A stretch of 64,000 nt of DNA, taken from assembly GCA_002197995.1 (NCBI GenBank), contig NGZR01000003.1, positions 496,001-560,000 on the forward strand, in the 5' to 3' direction. This DNA comes from Gaeumannomyces sp. JS-464. Taxonomy: Eukaryota > Ascomycota > Sordariomycetes > Magnaporthales > Magnaporthaceae. The notes under the pieces are model-generated. The model saw only the letters and a list, made by a program, of their open reading frames with translations, was not told where the DNA came from and ran no database searches. A program made the position numbers and the translations under genes. Each line of letters opens with the position of its first letter. The stretch's first letter is position 1. This document shows, in pieces, positions 1 to 10,735 of the stretch.

Positions 1-22
1 TCCAAGCTGTCATCTGAAGGGT

Positions 23-70
23 GCCATGTATCGAGATTGCCATGTATCGAGATTGCCATGTATCGAGATA
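23..70. repeat. Tandem repeat, 3 copies of 16 bp
   Basis: Three consecutive copies of gccatgtatcgagatt are visible; the third differs only in its last base. This is a simple minisatellite in DNA of normal base composition. I see no coding role for it. Confidence 0.9.
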
Positions 71-1285
71 TCATAATGGTTGTGGTGGAAGGGTGCTCAT
101 CGAGGCCTTTAGGTGCAGCGGGTACTAAACCATCAATGTGAATAACAGCTCGCCGACACTGCAGGGTACTACTAATGAAGGCAAGTGGGAAACGAGCAGT
201 AAAGCATGTCGAGAAGATGTGGTCACAGATAAACCCCGGCAGGGGCATAAAAAAGACATCGGCAAAGGTCGAGCAGACCACCCATAGCCACTTCGAATCA
301 TGCCTGACTGCTGGCAGGAGCAAGCGCCACCAGACTTGCACATGGGATGATAGCACACACCAAAGCAACTTCTCGGGGCCTTTCATGAACGGCCTGGACA
401 GGCTACCGTGGTTGCTTACCAGCCAACCCATGATATAGCTGGCCCACAGTCAGCAGACGCCATGGACGTGTTTGCTACCACAGGGTGTGTATCCTCTCCC
501 TCGAGCTCTAGAACCAATCTCGCAGGCTCGTTCTCTAGTCAGCCATGCGTCCTCTTCGGGAATAACACCTGGAGACTTCTCTCTGTCCCAGTGGATAAGT
601 GCGGCAGAGAGACAGGTTCGACTACACTGCTGCCGATGGCAGTTTTGGGACGCCTTTGGGACGCCCTTAATAGGGGGCGGAAGTTGATCCACGTCACAGG
701 TATGTGGATGTGCCCTCACAAGCCGGCGGTGGTTTGGTTGGGCCGTAGATCAAGATCGGAACTTGGGGCACGGAAAGAGCGCAGTGCGTACAGTACAACA
801 CACACCCCTGTTGAGCAGGAGAGGTGGGCAGATCCCGCGCTCCAAGATGGAGGCTGACCATACTTGCCACGGTCTCTTGGGCACAGCACGTTCGTACATT
901 AAACTCAAGCGTCATATCCATACTTAGGCGGCTGACAACATTTGGCACCCGAGGGACATGCTATCACTGCCCATATTTGGGCATGGGTAACCTCCGTCGA
1001 CATGCTTAAAGATTGGGGGAGCAAGCAAAGCAACCCGCTCATCGAGTTTGGTGGGATTCTGGGATGATCCGTCTGGCTAGCGCTCTAAATCCGGACAAAT
1101 GATACAGCGTCCCCAAATGAAGAGATCCAGCCGGGGTAGAAAATCTTATACCGGACCGAAGCGAGGTTGACAGGGAGTGTGATCCTTGGGATGTCGCGAG
1201 CCGCGGTCCGAGGAACGCCAGTGGACCTAGGCCCATATTTCGATTGGACGGAGAGTTGGCCCAGAAAGTTAAACGTGCCGAGGTC
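71..1285. other. Non-repetitive DNA, no supported gene
   Basis: The base composition is balanced, unlike the rest of the window. Several open frames of 60-150 codons overlap on both strands, but none shows a recognisable domain, a consistent start context or low-complexity-free protein character, so I treat them as chance. The right edge probably includes the 3' untranslated region of the minus-strand gene that ends at 1286. Confidence 0.5.
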
Positions 1286-1651
1286 TTAGAGGCCAAGCAG
1301 CACGGCGGCGGCGGAGATGGCGCCGGGGATGCCTTGGATGAAGAGGATCTTCTTGTTCGACGACAGGCCGCCGTAGACACCGGCGGCGGTGATGCAGCCC
1401 AGGAAGAAGAGGTTGATCTGCCTGGCCACGTCGGGTACGGGATGCGCGAGGCCCCACACGAGACCCGCCATGAGAAATCCGTTGTAGAGCCCCTGGTTGG
1501 CCGCTAGCACCTTGGTTTTTTCGGCGAACTCTTGGGTCAGCTTGAACGCCTTCCTCCCCTGCGGCTTCGTCCACAGGAACATCTCCAAGACCATGATGTA
1601 GCCGTGCAAGCCGGCCATGAGGCCCACAGCGGTGTGCTGCACGACTGGCAT
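1286..1651 (-). CDS. DUF1304 family small integral membrane protein
   Basis: The 121-residue product matches what I know of the DUF1304 family (PF06993), small membrane proteins of bacteria and fungi with no established function. Visible family hallmarks are a first hydrophobic helix running into GYIMVLEMFLWTKPQGRKAF (about residues 17-36), then VLAANQGLYNGFLMAGLVWG (48-67), a third helix LFFLGCITAAGVYGG (81-95) and a C-terminal hydrophobic helix (102-121). I chose the Met at 1651 because the family is about this long and the context is good (CACC before ATG, A at -3). The frame stays open upstream to a Met at 1906, which would add 85 residues beginning with a hydrophobic signal-like stretch, so a longer form is possible. 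No intron is needed. It is the only intact host-type gene in the window and sits about 0.5 kb from the edge of the transposon block. Confidence 0.85.
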   Translation of the reverse strand: MPVVQHTAVGLMAGLHGYIMVLEMFLWTKPQGRKAFKLTQEFAEKTKVLAANQGLYNGFLMAGLVWGLAHPVPDVARQINLFFLGCITAAGVYGGLSSNKKILFIQGIPGAISAAAVLLGL

Positions 1652-2188
1652 GGTGTTGTTTGGTGTGATTGCGCCTGACGTGGCGTGTGTGGATTGGAAA
1701 CGGTGCTGACAAGCTGGGCTCGGTGGATCGTCGGCTTGCCTACTGGCGTTGAGTGGTTTGGGCTTTGGCGTGCGAAAGCTGCCACCAGTGGAATCTAGGG
1801 GCGATGGTGAGTTTAAATAAGAAGCGAGGAAAGGAAAGGAAACACCAAGTATGCCCGCGAACAAACCGAGGGCTGCATAAAGGGGCAAGGGGAAACGAGA
1901 AAGCATCCAAGGAAACGAGTCATGAATTCACGTGAGATACGCGGGAAGACCGAACAAGGAGAGCATAATCTGATTGGACTCAATCATCTCAACGGGTTAA
2001 CATTGAACAGTGTGGGAGAAATATAAACAAATTAAAGCTATTAAGCTTATTTAAACACGTTTTACCGATGTTAATAAAGCATTGCTTGCTAAACTAACGC
2101 ACAACTTTTTAAATAAAGTAAATTTAAATTAAGTAAAAATAAAAGCTGTTAACGCAAATAAAAAGCCTTTTGTAAAATGAAAAAAAGG
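1652..2188. other. 5' flank of DUF1304 gene and composition boundary
   Basis: This is the promoter and 5' leader side of the minus-strand gene. Composition is normal to about 2000 and then becomes strongly AT-rich up to the first LTR at 2189. No second gene is recognisable. The in-frame upstream extension of the DUF1304 frame occupies 1652-1906. Confidence 0.5.
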
Positions 2189-2619
2189 TGTTACGACCAG
2201 CGTGCAAGCCTTAAAACAACAGGACGGGCAGGGCCCTAAATGGTGCCCTTGCTCCACCTTTTGTCATGCGAAATCACGTAACCTAAGCTGGATCTGTGGA
2301 TTTGTAAAAACTTAAAACAAAGCTACAAATTTAAGCTGGATTTGTAAATTTATAAAAATTTAAAACAAAGTTACAAATTTAAAAACTGCTAAAATAAAAA
2401 GCAGCGTGTATATAAAAGATGGATTTCCTATTATTTTAAATAGTTTTAATTAAAGCTTCGGCATTAGTTAATTTAAGTTGTTTCCCAGGTATTTTTTAAA
2501 GTAAGCAATTAAATTATCCTTTTAAGTTACGTGTTTCTTTGTTTACCAGTACAAGCAAAACTATCCTTTCCACCCCCCCCGAAGTACTTTATTTTAAAAG
2601 CAAACCTTTAATTGTAACA
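2189..2619 (+). repeat. 5' LTR of element A (type 1)
   Basis: It begins TGTTACGACC and ends TTGTAACA, a short inverted terminal repeat. It holds two 48-bp tandem units (2287-2334, 2335-2382) followed by a TATA-like gtatataaaag (about 2406-2416). The partner LTR at 16469 carries three units. Confidence 0.92.
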
Positions 2620-2658
2620 TTTTAATTAATTTTATTTAGTGCTTCGTTAAAGGAAAAG

Positions 2659-3880
2659 GATAATGCAGTTATAACAAGTAGCAATAAAAAGCTTAAAAAG
2701 GAAAAAACCACGGTTTTTACCTTTAACGGTATTAAGTACGAATTTAACAAAACCGCTAATACGGCTAGCCTTTTTAAACTTATAACGGACGAAATCGCTA
2801 AAAGCTAAACTAAGGTAAAACAATTTACTACGAAATTGGTATCCTTTAAAGCATTTATCGCAATCCGAACGTATAAGTTCCCGTTCCCGGATTTTTACGA
2901 AAAGGAAAGCGGTAAGCTTAAAATGTTTTTTACCAAATGTAAAAGTTATTTTAAGTTTTACGAATAGCAATTCGTAAGCGAGGAATAAAAAATCGCTTAT
3001 ATTATTACCAAATTAAACGGTAAAATAAAAAAATGGTTTTAGCCGACCTAAAGAGATTATTTTAAAAAATATAAAAATAGCTAAAAAGCTATTAATGTTG
3101 ATCCACGTGATTAGCGCGTGCACCGGGATAAACTCCACACCTCGTGGAGCAACGGGCCTAAGGCCCGTGCGTTTCCACGAGCATACAAAAGGGGATCTTC
3201 CAATTCCCTTCTTGTAACTAAATTCCTTTCGAAGACATGCACAATACAGGAACCAGTACCAGATTTATAAATCTTTGTGCGTTACTATGGGAAAGCTCCG
3301 GGCTTTTAACAAAAGCAACACTTTTACCAACAATTAAAATTATTTTCGCTAATTTCGAAACCTTCGGAAAAAAGGTCGAAAAAGTATTCGAAATAATCGA
3401 CGAAATTCGAATCGCTAAAAGGGATTTGTTAGTTTTTAAATAGTAAAGGTTTACGGTTAAATACGTAGCGAACTTTTAACGGATTAATATTGAGCTTAAT
3501 TAAAATAACGTTACGTTAATGCTGCATTTTTATAACGGGTTGCGCGAAAACGTAAAAGATAAATTCGCGAGATAGGATCGCTCCGAGTTTTTTACGGATT
3601 ACGTTAAAAACGCAATCCGTATTAGCGATAAATTGTACGAACGATAATAAAAAAAGAAAAAATATAGTTTTAAAAATGTAATATAAAGCAATAAAGCTAA
3701 TTAAAAAAAAGGTTAAATAATAATTTATTACGGTTTACGAAACGCATTTAAACTTTATAAATTTTAATGCGGGAGCCGTTTACTAATAATAAAGGTAATA
3801 AAAAAAGCAAAAGCAAAATTTAAAAAACGGGAAATGCTTTAAATGCGGCTAAACTAGCTATATTAAAATAAACTGCTTTT
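2659..3880 (+). pseudogene. Element A gag (capsid/nucleocapsid), broken
   Basis: Read from GAT at 2659, the frame gives a typical gypsy Gag despite stop codons. A region like YKFPFPDFYEKESGKLKMFF (about 2868-2930) is followed by a stretch ending KLNGKIKKWF (about 3010-3040), the usual Gag pattern of a late G-x-A-x-x-W-like segment. After the solo LTR (3096-3332) the same frame resumes with FANFETFGKKVEKVFEIIDE. A CCHC knuckle lies at 3835-3876, with CFKCG visible, the His codon changed to Tyr, and the last Cys intact. Stops at Gln/Trp codons mark RIP. This is inert structural-protein DNA rather than a host gene. Confidence 0.88.
3096..3332. mobile_element. Solo LTR (237 bp), unmutated, different family
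   Basis: The segment starts TGTTGATCCACGTG and ends ACCAACA, so TGTTG/CAACA form a perfect 5-bp inverted terminus. It is flanked by the direct repeat ATTAA (3091-3095 and 3333-3337). Removing it and one ATTAA restores the gag sequence seen in sister copies at about 53885. Its composition is normal, in sharp contrast to the RIP-mutated gag around it, so it arrived after mutation or was too short to be hit. No coding part remains, as expected after LTR-LTR recombination. Confidence 0.93.
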
Positions 3881-4960
3881 AACGGATAACAATCGTTAAG
3901 TGGTTAACTTTTAACAAGCGTAAAAAACCCGATATAAAAAAAATTATGTTTTAAGCCGGCGTTTAGCTAAACGCGCTATTACGACGAATTATACGTTATA
4001 TATTAATTTAATAAAAAGGCTATTAAATAATACCCTCGGAAATTTCGAAACGTTTGCATATTTAAAATTATAAAAATCGAATATAATAGCGAGGGAAAGT
4101 AGCGCGTCGTTCCCGGGTTTACGGATTTGGAAAGGAAAAACGACGCCGTTTTTTATAAAGCTCGAAAAGGGGTAATATTAGCAAACGATATAAAAAAAGG
4201 ACTTTTAAGTTAAACCTATTTCCTTCGCGAACCTAAGGATTTAAACACCGACGTTAAAATAAACCAAAACGGTTAAAATTTTAAAATAGCTAAGTTTTAA
4301 AAACGAGCAAAAGGTTTAAACGGCATAATTTTTATACTTATAATTCGCGAAAGTTAAGCAAATTGGAAAGATTAGCGCGCTTTTACGCCTTTTAATATTT
4401 CGAAATGTTTTTAAAATGTTAAGGTTTTAAAATACCTAAATGGCTCGTTATATTATACCACCCCGGTAAACGAAAATAACGGTTAACCTTTATCGTAATT
4501 TAACGATTAATAGGAAGTTAAATACGCTAGTTACCAGTTTAACTATGTAAACGAGCTAAAAAGGGTTGCGTTAATCCCCGAAAACCACCCTAGCGTTAAT
4601 TTAAAATACTTTAAACATTTGCACCTTTTTTAAGCAAAATGCATTTATAGGAATTGCAAATTCCATTTATAACCTAAGTTTAAATACGATTTTTTCCCAC
4701 GAAAAATAAAAAGCAAGCTTAAAACTAAACCCCGTTTAGCATTTTAATTGCTACGGTAAAAGTTAACCTAAATCGGCAAATTTACCGCAGATTTTAAACC
4801 TAACAAGCGGTACCCAATACTATATATTATTAGGACATTTAATTAAAGGAAATGCGAAATTACGGGATGCAAAAAATATATAGCATAAAAGGCGAAAACT
4901 TAGCATTAGGGAATTACACGAACGTATATCCCGTTTAACCCGAATAAAAAAACGAACGTA
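3881..4960 (+). pseudogene. Element A pol, first segment (downstream of gag)
   Basis: The sequence follows the CCHC knuckle and aligns along its length with the same interval in copies B (minus), J (54440-55480) and K. It covers the gag-pol junction and the region leading to protease. I could not place the protease active site with confidence because of stops and drift. It is cut at 4960 by insertion of element B. Confidence 0.7.
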
Positions 4961-5423
4961 TGTTACAATTAAGGGTTTACTTTTAAAGTAGGGCACCTCG
5001 GGGTGGAAAGGACAATATCGCTAGTGCTAATAAATAAAAAAACACGTAACTTAAAAGGACAATTTAATTGCTTGCCTTAAAAGGTGCTTAAAAGCTAACT
5101 TAGGTTAACTAATGCAAAAGCCTTATTTAAAGCTATTTAAAACAGTAGGAAATCCTTCCTTTTTTTTATAACGGCCTCGCTTACTTTACAGCTTTTTTAA
5201 ATATATTAATTATATTTATAACTAACATATTTTTACTAAATATGTTAGGTATATTTATATTTAATATATTTTTATTAAATATGTTAACTATATTTATAAC
5301 TAATATATTTTGCGTTTATTATGGTGGTTTATTACGTAACCGGGCGCCGAAATGGGTGGCTTTAACCCCTCCTTTTGTTTTAAGCCGCCCCGTATCCCCT
5401 TTTTTAAAAACGCGGTTATAACA
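4961..5423 (-). repeat. 3' LTR of element B (type 2)
   Basis: It begins TGTTACAATT and ends TTATAACA on the plus strand. Three tandem units of a 39-bp AT-rich repeat (5203-5241, 5242-5280, 5281-5314 partial) occupy the place where type 1 LTRs carry 48-bp units. Unique sequence on both sides is shared with the other subtypes. Confidence 0.92.
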
Positions 5424-5784
5424 TTAAGTTTCCCCTTTTAAATTAAATCCTTTTAGCTATCGTTTATCGCCCCGTTTTTTATAATAGTAAGTATTTTCCT
5501 TTTTTATTAACTTTTATCCCTTATATTTAACAAAATGTTTAATTAAAAACGAAAACCTACGCGTTTAACCGTTAAACGCGATAATTTTTTTTTCGATTAC
5601 TAGTATTGCTATTTCCATACCTTTTTATTCCAATTGTAAAACCGACGGCTTTAATTAATACTTAGCGTTTTTTAACGATCATTTTCGCTATAAAAGGTGT
5701 ATCCGTTAAAAGCGTTTTTAGTACGACATTTTAAGCCCTACTTTTAAGCATTTCCGTTATTATAATTTCCAATACCTTCGCGCG

Positions 5785-5964
5785 AAAAAGAAATTAAAAG
5801 CTGCGAAAGCGAAACGTCGTTTTGTTAACGTTAAAATTAAACGTTTGCGGAAATAAAAAAAACAATAGCGCGAAAAGCTTATTCGGGCAATTCGCCGTGG
5901 TATTAATTTTATAAAAAAGTTAAAGCGTATAAAGCGGGAAAAGGCCAATTAAGCGGTTTGTTAA
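5785..5964 (+). pseudogene. Antisense coiled-coil reading frame in element B
   Basis: On the strand opposite pol, between the end of pol and the 3' LTR, a Lys/Arg-rich frame reads KRRFVNVKIKRLRK, then after stops IRAIRRGINFIKKLKRIKRE, ending at TAA 5962-5964. The same protein-like sequence in the same antisense place is present in A, C, E and J. The heptad-like Leu/Ile spacing suggests a coiled coil. I do not know its function. It may be a captured or element-encoded accessory protein. Confidence 0.55.
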
Positions 5965-5974
5965 ATTGCTTTAC

Positions 5975-8900
5975 AGCCTAAACCGTTCGTAGCTTTTACC
6001 GTTTCCCCCGATTGGTAAGCATTTAAAATTAATTTTAACTTAAACCTGCTTGCTTTTTTAACCGTAGTAAATCGTAATTTTTTTACAATTTCTTTAGGTT
6101 TTATAACGTATTAAGTATGGCTTTAATTTGGGGTTCGAATTTCGGCACGACTATTATTAGGAACCCGATTATTAACTTTTCGCCGATTGGTTTTTTAGCT
6201 ATTTTTGCTTTTATTAACCTTTTTATAAGTGCTTTTACCGGTATTTCGTTAAAGCTTTTTAACAGTTTATAAAGTTAGTTGTTTTTTCCCACGTGTTTTC
6301 CTTATAACCGTACTTTTTCCATTTTATTAAGTATTTTTTAAGCTTGTTTTTTAACTTACGGTTTAAAATTTTTTTAATTTCGTACTTTTGTTTTAGGTTA
6401 ATTTTTATTAATTTGTCGTTTTTAAAGCCCGGTAACGCTAATTTAAATAGGGAAATATAAAAAACCGAGTAGGATTTTATAATTGGCGGTAGTTGGAATT
6501 TATAATTTACGTTCGAAACCTTTTTTAATACTTTAAACGGTTTTAGTTTTTTATGGTTTAATTTATCGCTCGGTTGTTTTATTTTAATATTTCGTTAAAA
6601 AAAGATAAACGCTATCCCTTTTTTTAAAAATCGGTTTTTTAATCCTTTTTTTATTTGCTTAAATAGCTATACGGTACCGTAGCTTTTTTAGCTTTACTTA
6701 AAAGTGTTTATGCAATTTAATAAACCCCGTTATTTATATTTCCGCTATTAAGATATGTTTTCCTGCTTTAAATTTTTTATACGTTATAAGCGTAAACTCG
6801 TAATTCGCGTAAAACGGTATAACTTTTATGCTTTTATAAATTAAGCTATTATAAGCGAATTAAATTATAGGAAATAGTTATACCCAATTATTTTATTTAT
6901 AATTAACGTAATAACGTAAATATTATTTTATAGTTTAATTCGTTCGTTTCGTTTATCCATTTATTTAAAAGTAGTAAGTTATAAATAAAAAGTGTTCGGC
7001 TTTTAGCAAAACCGTAAGCCTTTTTCAAAACTTGCTTGTAAATAGCTTATTTTTATCCATAATTAAACGGTTCGGCGTACCGTATTCCGCTATTACGTGC
7101 CTAATAAAAACGTACGCTAACTCGGTAACGTTATTGCTTTTTTATATAATAGGAATAAGGCGTATTTAATAAGCTTATTTATTACTACTAGTGTATTATC
7201 GTACTTTATTCCAGTTATCGGTTTTTTGGATTGGGGAAATTTAATAACGAAATTTATAATAATTTTTTACCATGCTTCGTTAAATGCTAGCAAAGGTTAT
7301 AAAAGTTTATAAAGCTTATGCTTGCTGGCCTTATTTTTAGCGTAACTTTCGCAATTTTTATTACGTTTTATATTTCGGCTTAAGTTTTTACGAACCCGTA
7401 ATATTATTATAACCGTGTTTATGTTTTTTTCGCGCTTAAATAGCCGTATGCCAGTTGGTTATAAATTTGTTGGATTTTTTTTAGGGTTTAAACTTTTCCC
7501 TATTAAACCGTTTTAGCAAATATCTTTTATGCCGGGATTAAAAATCCGTTTAGTTTTTCCGTTAAGATTATTCGTATTTTTTTAAATACTACGATTTAAT
7601 AGTTCGGTCGTTAGCTTAAAGCATTCGCCCGGCCGTTTTCCAACCTTTTCTGGTATTTTATCCAGATATTATAATTTTGTAAAAATTCGTTTTAACGAAT
7701 TTATCGCTTATTTAGGTTTTTATTAATAATAAAATGTGTTAAGTTTTTATAGTTTATATATATTATAACCTAATGCTTAATTTTATAAAAATGTGGTTAT
7801 TACTTTTTAAATGTTCGAATAATTGCTAAAAGTTTTTTATCGTGGATTTGGTAGTTTAATTTAAATTTATTTAACTTTTGCGAAAAAAACGCGCAAAAGT
7901 GCAACCGTTTTTAGTCGTTTCGCTATCCGAATTGGCCGCCGATCGCGTAATTCAACGCGTTAATTTCGATTTCGAAAAGTTTTTTTTAGGGTTAAAAGCG
8001 TTAATATTAGCTCGTTTATTACCGCATTTCGTAATTGTTTAAAAGCCTTTTATTTTTATTTTCCCTAATAAAATTAGTGGTTATTTTTAATAAAATTCGT
8101 AAATAGTATGGCGATTTTGCTATAATTACGGATAAACCGTTTATAAAAGTTTAAAAAACCTAAAAACTTTCGTACTTTTGTAACGTTTTTAAATATAAAC
8201 CACTTTTTAACTTTTTCGATTTTTTTTAGGATTTATGCAAATTTATCCAAATGTAATTACGAACTTTAAAAAAGCGATTTTTTACGAATACTATTCGCAC
8301 TTTTCTAATTTAACGAAAAGTTTTGCATTAAATAATTTTTAAAGTATTTTATATATGTGCTATTTATATTTTTCCACCGTTTTTAAAAAAATTAAAATAT
8401 CGTTTAAATACGTAAAAATAAAAATGTTAAGGTATTTACGTAATATATGGTTAATTATTTTTTAAAACGTAATTAATGCGTTAATAAGCCTAAAAGTTAT
8501 TATTAAAAACTTATAACATTTAAACCTTATTTTAAAAGCTGTAAACTATTTTTAGCCTTTTTTAATCCGTATTAAGCTATAAGCTTTCCGTAGGTTTAAA
8601 ACCGTAAAATATTAGGTTTTACCGAGCTTATTTTGTAATTCGTTAATAAAAGGCAAAAAATACCGATTTTTAATCGTAGCCTCGTTTAATGGGCGGTAAT
8701 TAATACATATTCGCTTCGTTCCATTTTTTTTTCTATAGGATTCCGTATCCTATTAAAAAATCGGAAGGTTTAATATATCCCTTTTATAAGTTTTCCTTTA
8801 ATTGCTTTTTTAGCACTTTTTATTACTAAAGGCTAAATTAGTATAACTTTTAATATTTAAATTGCGTTTTTAGTTTAAATTTAATTTTAAAATTAAACGG

Positions 8901-10735
8901 TTTATATTTAAAAAAACACCGTTTTTAAGTTTTTTTTTAAATAATTTCTCGTATTTGTAGTATTTTTTCAAAACATTCGCGAGCCGTTTTTTAATGTTAA
9001 TTAAGTCGTTTTAATCGCTTTTCATTTTAAATAATCGTGTATTCGTCGATATTAAATGCAAAAGTAAGCTATTAAATCCTATTACCGTTATAACTTCCTT
9101 TCGTTACTTTTTATGCTTACGGTTTAAAGTTTATAATTGTTAAACCGTTTTAATTATTCGTAATTTCTTTTATTAAACCTAACCGGTAATTTAATTTATT
9201 CGTAAGTTATTTTTCTTAAATTAAAGGATTTTAAAAATACCGTTTTTTTTATATCCAATTTATCCAATATAATAATAACGTTTTCCCTATTTTAAATGCG
9301 TAATATTATTAGTTATATTTTTCTGTTAATTTATCCTTTATTATAAACGACGGGTATTTTTTCGACCGTTTTTAATTAATACGGTTAGTATTTACGTTTT
9401 ATGGAAATTCCATACCGTTTAACCGTTTATAACGATATATAATCGCTTTATACTTCGTAATCGATTATTATTTTAACCTTTTTCTTTTAATATTTTATTC
9501 GGAATATTAATAAATCGTATAATTAATTCGATTTTGCTATCGCGAAGGTTTTTATCGGTTTTTCTTTTTTTCCATTTCGCGCTTTTCGTTTAAATGGTTT
9601 TTTTAATTTTTTAATAAAAGGAACGAGTACCGTACGTTCGTTTTTTTATCCGGGTCGAACGGTACGTACGTTCGCGCGATCTTTTAATATTAAGCTTCCG
9701 TTTTTTATACCATATGTTTTTTGCATTTCGCAATTTCGCATTTCTTTTAATCGAGCGTTTTAATAATATATAGCATCGGGTACCGCTCGTTAAGTTTAAA
9801 AATTGCGGTAAATTTACCGATTCGGGTTAATTCCTACCGTAGCAATTAAAATGCTAAACGGGGTTTAATTTTAGGCTTGTTTTTTAACTTCCGTAAGAAA
9901 AAGTCGTATTTAAGTTTAAATTGTAAATAGAATTTGCACTTTCCGTAAATGCATTTTGCTTAAAACAAATGCAAATGTCCAAAATGTTCCAAATCGATAT
10001 TGGGGTAGTTTTCGGGGATTAACGCAGCTTTTTCCGGCTCGTTTATATAGTTAAACCGGTAATTAACGTATTTAATTTCCTATTAATTATTAAATTACGA
10101 TAAAAGTTAACGGTTATTTCCGTTTGTTAAAATGGCGTAATATAACGGGCTATTTGGGTATTTTAAAACCTTAACGTTTTAAAAACATTTCGAAATATTA
10201 AAAAGCGTAAAAGCGCGTTAACTTTTCCAATTTAACTGGCTTTTACAAACTATAAATATAAAGGTTTCGCCGTTCGAACTTTTTACTCGTTTTTAAAACT
10301 TAGTTATTTCGAGGTTTTAACCGTTTTAGTTTATTTTAACGTCGGTGTTTAAATTTTTCGACTTTCGAAAAAGGTGTATTTAGCTTAAAGGTTTTTTTCG
10401 GGCTTTTCCTCCTTTCGAACCATTTGCTAAAATTATCCCTTTTTGGGCTTTATAAAAAACGGCGTCGTTTTTTCCTTTTAAATTTGTAAACCCGAAAATA
10501 ACGCGCTGCTTTCCCTCGCTATCGTACTTAAACTCCGTAATTTTAAATATATAAACGCTTTAAAATTTTCGGGGATATTATCCGGTAACCTTTTTATCGA
10601 ATTAATATATAATGCATAATTTATCGTAATAATACGTCCAATTAAATACCGCTTCGAAGTATAATTCTTTTTATACCAGGCTTTTTTATATTCGTTAAAA
10701 ATTAATTACTTAGCGGTTATTATTTCGTTAAAAGC
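5975..10735 (-). pseudogene. Element B pol (RT, RNase H, integrase, chromodomain), broken
   Basis: The reading order on the minus strand matches A and J. The RT region lies around 8100-8790, including the reverse complement of the segment encoding SDFLIGY-like residues at about 8745-8775. RNase H and integrase lie between about 6900 and 8000, and the chromodomain tail near 6270-6400. A tRNA T-arm-like gggttcgaattt (6131-6142) lies in the C-terminal part. Many stops at Gln/Trp codons show RIP. No functional enzyme can be made. Confidence 0.82.

Noticed and set aside
408..857. 149-codon plus-strand open frame in the left unique region
   Set aside because: No domain, no conserved character and several overlapping alternative frames of similar length. 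Likely chance in GC-balanced DNA.
1269..1712. 147-codon minus-strand frame overlapping the DUF1304 gene
   Set aside because: It is a different frame of the same strand with Arg/His-rich low-complexity content. The DUF1304 frame explains the region.
5203..5314. 39-bp direct repeats considered as a possible centromere or origin satellite
   Set aside because: They occur only inside type 2 LTRs at a fixed position, so they are LTR promoter-region repeats.
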